Origin: Gaoshiqia hydrogeniformans
Lineage (GTDB): Bacteria; Bacteroidota; Bacteroidia; Bacteroidales; Prolixibacteraceae
Direction: 5' to 3'
Assembly (NCBI RefSeq): GCF_049347105.1
Contig: NZ_CP186334.1
Location: 2,232,001 to 2,296,000, forward strand
Length of the DNA: 64,000 bases
The position numbers were made by a program, and so were the translations under genes. Within the stretch, counting starts at the first letter, position 1. Each line of letters starts with the position of its first letter. The notes beneath the pieces were generated by a model. It worked only from the letters and a program-made list of their open reading frames with translations, ran no database searches and was not told the DNA's origin. Positions 61,723 through 64,000 of the stretch are shown here, one piece after another.

Positions 61723-62711
61723 AGTTTGTTGATTAGTTTGTTCGCAAATTGATGGGCATCCATCTGCATGGCGTTTATGCGGGTTTGGTTCCTTCCGTTA
61801 TATTTTATTTTCTCTTCGTCGAGAAATTGCATGAGTGACTGCATCAGCAGGTTTTTACCATCGGCATTTAGACTGATGCCGTTGGTGATAGTATCGGTGT
61901 GGCTGTCGTTTACCTTTTTTGCAGAGAACAGTTTAAATACGACTTCGTCGGCATACGTGCGGTAGGGTTCAATAAAGTCGAAGACCATACTTTTCATGTT
62001 ATAATCGTCGCGGTGCATAAAGCCGACATAGGGATCAAGTCCGGCTATAATCAGCACTTTTTCGACCCTGCTGTAAAGTACGCCGTACGCATAATTCAGA
62101 AAAGCGTTGAATGCATCCTGAGCCGGACGAAAGCTGCGCCCGCTGAACTGGTACCGCTCGTTTAGCAGAGAGCTTAGTGTTTGGAAGTATATCCGACCGG
62201 CAGTTCCTTCCAGTCCGCGCAGGGTGTCATCGACGGCATCCATGTTGATTCCTTTAAGATCGTTCATTTTTTGTTTGAGCGAAGTGATTGAGTCTGTCTT
62301 TTCGCGGATCTGGTCAGCGGTCGCCGGTCGATGATTTTTCAATCGTTTCAGAAACTCTATCTGGTTGTCGAGCTTTTTCGTTAGCCAGCTTTTAATCCAG
62401 AAAACACCCGCCTCGTTCAGACTTGCTTCCAGCTGCTGTTTGCGAATTTTGGAGGTACTTCCAGGTTTACTGTGCCAAAAACGGCCGACGGGTACGCCAT
62501 CGTACTCGAAGACAATAATGTCAATGTTGTTTTTCATAGCCAGAATGACTGCATCGGTACTGATTGCAGCGCCCTTGCTCATTAAAATCGAGGTAACCTT
62601 TTGACTGGCAAAATGATGTTTTTGTTTTTCCCCGTCTTTGGTGAGCGAAACCTCGAATAACTCGTCTTTTACATGGACATAAGTACCATAGGTGTTAATA
62701 ATTAGTTGCAT
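61719..62711 (-). CDS. cas1: CRISPR-associated integrase Cas1
   Basis: A 330-residue metal-dependent integrase. An N-terminal beta domain (about 1-85) precedes the helical catalytic domain. Conserved residues are Glu in RGLEGTAGRIYF, His in GFMHRDDYNMKSMVFDF and Glu in FIEPYRTYAD, with the N-Y-x-Y-G-x-L-Y segment (FLNYAYGVLYSRVEKVLIIA). Length is standard. It joins prespacers to the leader-proximal repeat. Confidence 0.96.
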   Translation of the reverse strand: MQLIINTYGTYVHVKDELFEVSLTKDGEKQKHHFASQKVTSILMSKGAAISTDAVILAMKNNIDIIVFEYDGVPVGRFWHSKPGSTSKIRKQQLEASLNEAGVFWIKSWLTKKLDNQIEFLKRLKNHRPATADQIREKTDSITSLKQKMNDLKGINMDAVDDTLRGLEGTAGRIYFQTLSSLLNERYQFSGRSFRPAQDAFNAFLNYAYGVLYSRVEKVLIIAGLDPYVGFMHRDDYNMKSMVFDFIEPYRTYADEVVFKLFSAKKVNDSHTDTITNGISLNADGKNLLMQSLMQFLDEEKIKYNGRNQTRINAMQMDAHQFANKLINKL

Positions 62712-62721
62712 GCTTCAAACT

Positions 62722-63381
62722 TTATTCTATTAGATTGATAGTGCCAAAACCGCGGCTAACGGCTTTGCCAATTCCTGCCCAATCGGGTAAGAACGCATTA
62801 CTGGTGAAACTCCCCGAAAAGGCAAGCATAGTCTGGTTCTTAAACAGAGTTTGTTTTTCTTCGAGCCGGGCAACAGCCATAATCCGTTCGGTCGTCCGAA
62901 AACCGAGCCCTTTGTAAAAACTGAGGATGTTGTTTTGAATTTGGCGATTCAGAAACTGTTTCTTGTCTTCGTCGCACAGCATACTGTACTTGTGAAAATT
63001 TTCCTGGTTCAGTGCCATCCATAGTGTTTTGAATGAATAGTTGTACAGTTGCTGGTTAACGTTCAGCTCAATCTGCTTTTGGCGGATGTTTTTAGCTTTG
63101 ACAGGGTAGTGGGTGCCGTCGATGTTGACCTCGCGTATTTTTAAAAACAGTGAGACCAGCAGATCTGCACCTTCCTGAAATCCTACCAGTACCGGTATCT
63201 TGTCGATTACCTTATATTGCACCATGGGATAGGCATAGCGGGAACTGCCGTCAGTATAATGGTTGTGTAGCAAGGGAGAGTGTTCTTTAAACAGGTTGCC
63301 AAAATAGCCGCGTAGCTTGTGTGCATCGCGGGTCTGAAGTTGAATATCGGGAAATTGGATGGTGGTTTGTGTGATTTGCAT
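62722..63381 (-). CDS. cas6: CRISPR RNA endonuclease Cas6
   Basis: A 219-residue RAMP-fold protein. The N-terminal half starts with a strand and an HKLRGYFGN segment; the C terminus has the glycine-rich loop GIGKAVSRGFGTI typical of Cas6 in type I-B/III. It should cut within the repeat 8 nt before the spacer, leaving ATTGAAAC. It lies between cas3 and cas1, with spacers of 2 and 10 bp. Confidence 0.85.
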   Translation of the reverse strand: MQITQTTIQFPDIQLQTRDAHKLRGYFGNLFKEHSPLLHNHYTDGSSRYAYPMVQYKVIDKIPVLVGFQEGADLLVSLFLKIREVNIDGTHYPVKAKNIRQKQIELNVNQQLYNYSFKTLWMALNQENFHKYSMLCDEDKKQFLNRQIQNNILSFYKGLGFRTTERIMAVARLEEKQTLFKNQTMLAFSGSFTSNAFLPDWAGIGKAVSRGFGTINLIE

Positions 63382-63383
63382 GG

Positions 63384-64000
63384 TTAAATAGATACAAGTT
63401 GTTTATTTGTATTATACCCTGTATTTAAAGTTGAATCAGTGGCAGAATAAGAGTAGAAGAGTGATGGCTGTTCCAGGCTTGATAAATAGAAACCGTGTAA
63501 CTGCTCTGAATCAAAATTGATCTTTGTTTCTCCGTACGGTACAGGGACGTTGATGACATAGTCATAGAACGTTGATTTGAAGGCCGAAAACCGAGCTTTC
63601 AATTCCCAGGGGGTCAATCCTTCCGCTCTATATAGCGAGACATATTGTTCCCAAACAGCCTTGGCCTCTTCATTCAATTGAATAAAAACGGATTCGGACT
63701 TTCTCTCCTCGATTAAACTCAAATCAATTTCAGCAAACCGCAGACCTAATATCGAATCCAATAAAGTGGACGAAGTTTCATTGGACTGTTTCCGAACCTC
63801 TTTGAAATAATGGTCGATCAATTGTAAATAGTCCGATTCCTCCACATCGTTGAAATCCTTCAAAACATTTTTAGTTTTTAGGATCAAATCCGATCCGTAA
63901 ATCCGACTGGTGGTTCTTTGATGTTCCCCATCAATTTCGAAAAGGAAAATGTCGGAGATTGTTTTCTTTTCATTGTAACGGTTTGCCCGGCCTGCCGACT
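63384..64000 (-). CDS. cas3: CRISPR-associated helicase-nuclease Cas3, C-terminal part
   Basis: The frame is open to the window edge (205 codons seen). AGRANRYNEKK is helicase motif VI (QRxGRxxR type), followed by a helical accessory domain (EESDYLQLIDHYFKEVRKQS, later WEQYVSLYRAEGLTPWELKA). This is the C-terminal third of Cas3, which unwinds and degrades target DNA. An internal TTG at 63887 is not the start; the protein continues upstream beyond position 64000. Cascade genes must lie further right. Confidence 0.85.
   Translation of the reverse strand, partial: SAGRANRYNEKKTISDIFLFEIDGEHQRTTSRIYGSDLILKTKNVLKDFNDVEESDYLQLIDHYFKEVRKQSNETSSTLLDSILGLRFAEIDLSLIEERKSESVFIQLNEEAKAVWEQYVSLYRAEGLTPWELKARFSAFKSTFYDYVINVPVPYGETKINFDSEQLHGFYLSSLEQPSLFYSYSATDSTLNTGYNTNKQLVSI

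Noticed and set aside
63384..63887. Separate 167-codon gene upstream of cas6
   Set aside because: The frame continues without stop to the window edge and contains helicase motif VI, so it is the end of cas3.

Overview
The window is from a Bacteroidota chromosome. A SusC/SusD pair with lipoprotein partners, ORF6N, RhuM and KilA-N family genes and the general gene style point there. I would guess a Bacteroidales/Marinilabiliales-type organism, but the sequence alone does not fix the genus.

Layout. (1) 1-12000 is ordinary chromosome with two arsenic loci. An inorganic arsenic operon (arsR-arsC-acr3, minus strand, 210-2056) is followed by a DksA/TraR-like protein, a SulP anion permease, a large transglutaminase-like membrane protein and a ProC-like reductase. 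A second operon (8737-11917) reads arsR-arsE-arsF-arsG-arsP and matches the organoarsenical (nitro/amino-aromatic arsenical) resistance set. A near-identical palindrome, GTTCG-N8-CGAAC with one first-base variant, lies at three points in that operon and is a good candidate operator. A split-Soret-type cytochrome follows it.

(2) About 12.2-39.6 kb is accessory DNA that I read as an integron-like cassette array without an integron integrase (a CALIN). Cassette genes lie on the minus strand. Many are followed by a 58-bp site of attC architecture, in which the core at the 3' end of a cassette is complementary to the core at the 5' start of the same cassette. Other attC-like sites of unrelated sequence have the same geometry. 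Cargo includes an amidohydrolase, a KilA-N protein, MazEF, an ECF sigma/membrane protein/hydrolase operon, a methyltransferase, a HigBA-SecB-like toxin-antitoxin-chaperone module, RhuM, a beta-propeller protein, a class C beta-lactamase-like serine hydrolase, a broken TIR-like gene and an HhH-like protein. The array has been invaded by an IS4 element (exact 9-bp duplication), an IS21 element (exact 6-bp duplication), an IS91 element with a companion tyrosine recombinase, and group II introns, two of which end exactly at attC core sites.

(3) 39.9-47.5 kb is a defence operon (XRE regulator, then hsdS, a PtuA-like ATPase, a PtuB-like HNH nuclease, an AlbA_2 protein and hsdM). It is translationally coupled, and no hsdR is present. 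(4) 47.9-55.4 kb is a polysaccharide-utilisation-type locus (NHL/IPT lipoprotein, SusC, SusD, DUF1735-like lipoprotein) without visible glycoside hydrolases. (5) 55.7-64.0 kb is a CRISPR-Cas locus: a broken ydeI-like gene, a 65-repeat array read on the minus strand, an AT-rich leader, then cas4, cas2, cas1, cas6 and the C-terminal part of cas3, which runs off the window. This is most consistent with type I-B, but the Cascade genes lie outside.

The strongest points for follow-up are the cassette array, the Septu-like pair nested in a type I modification operon without a restriction subunit, and the shared operator of the organoarsenical operon.
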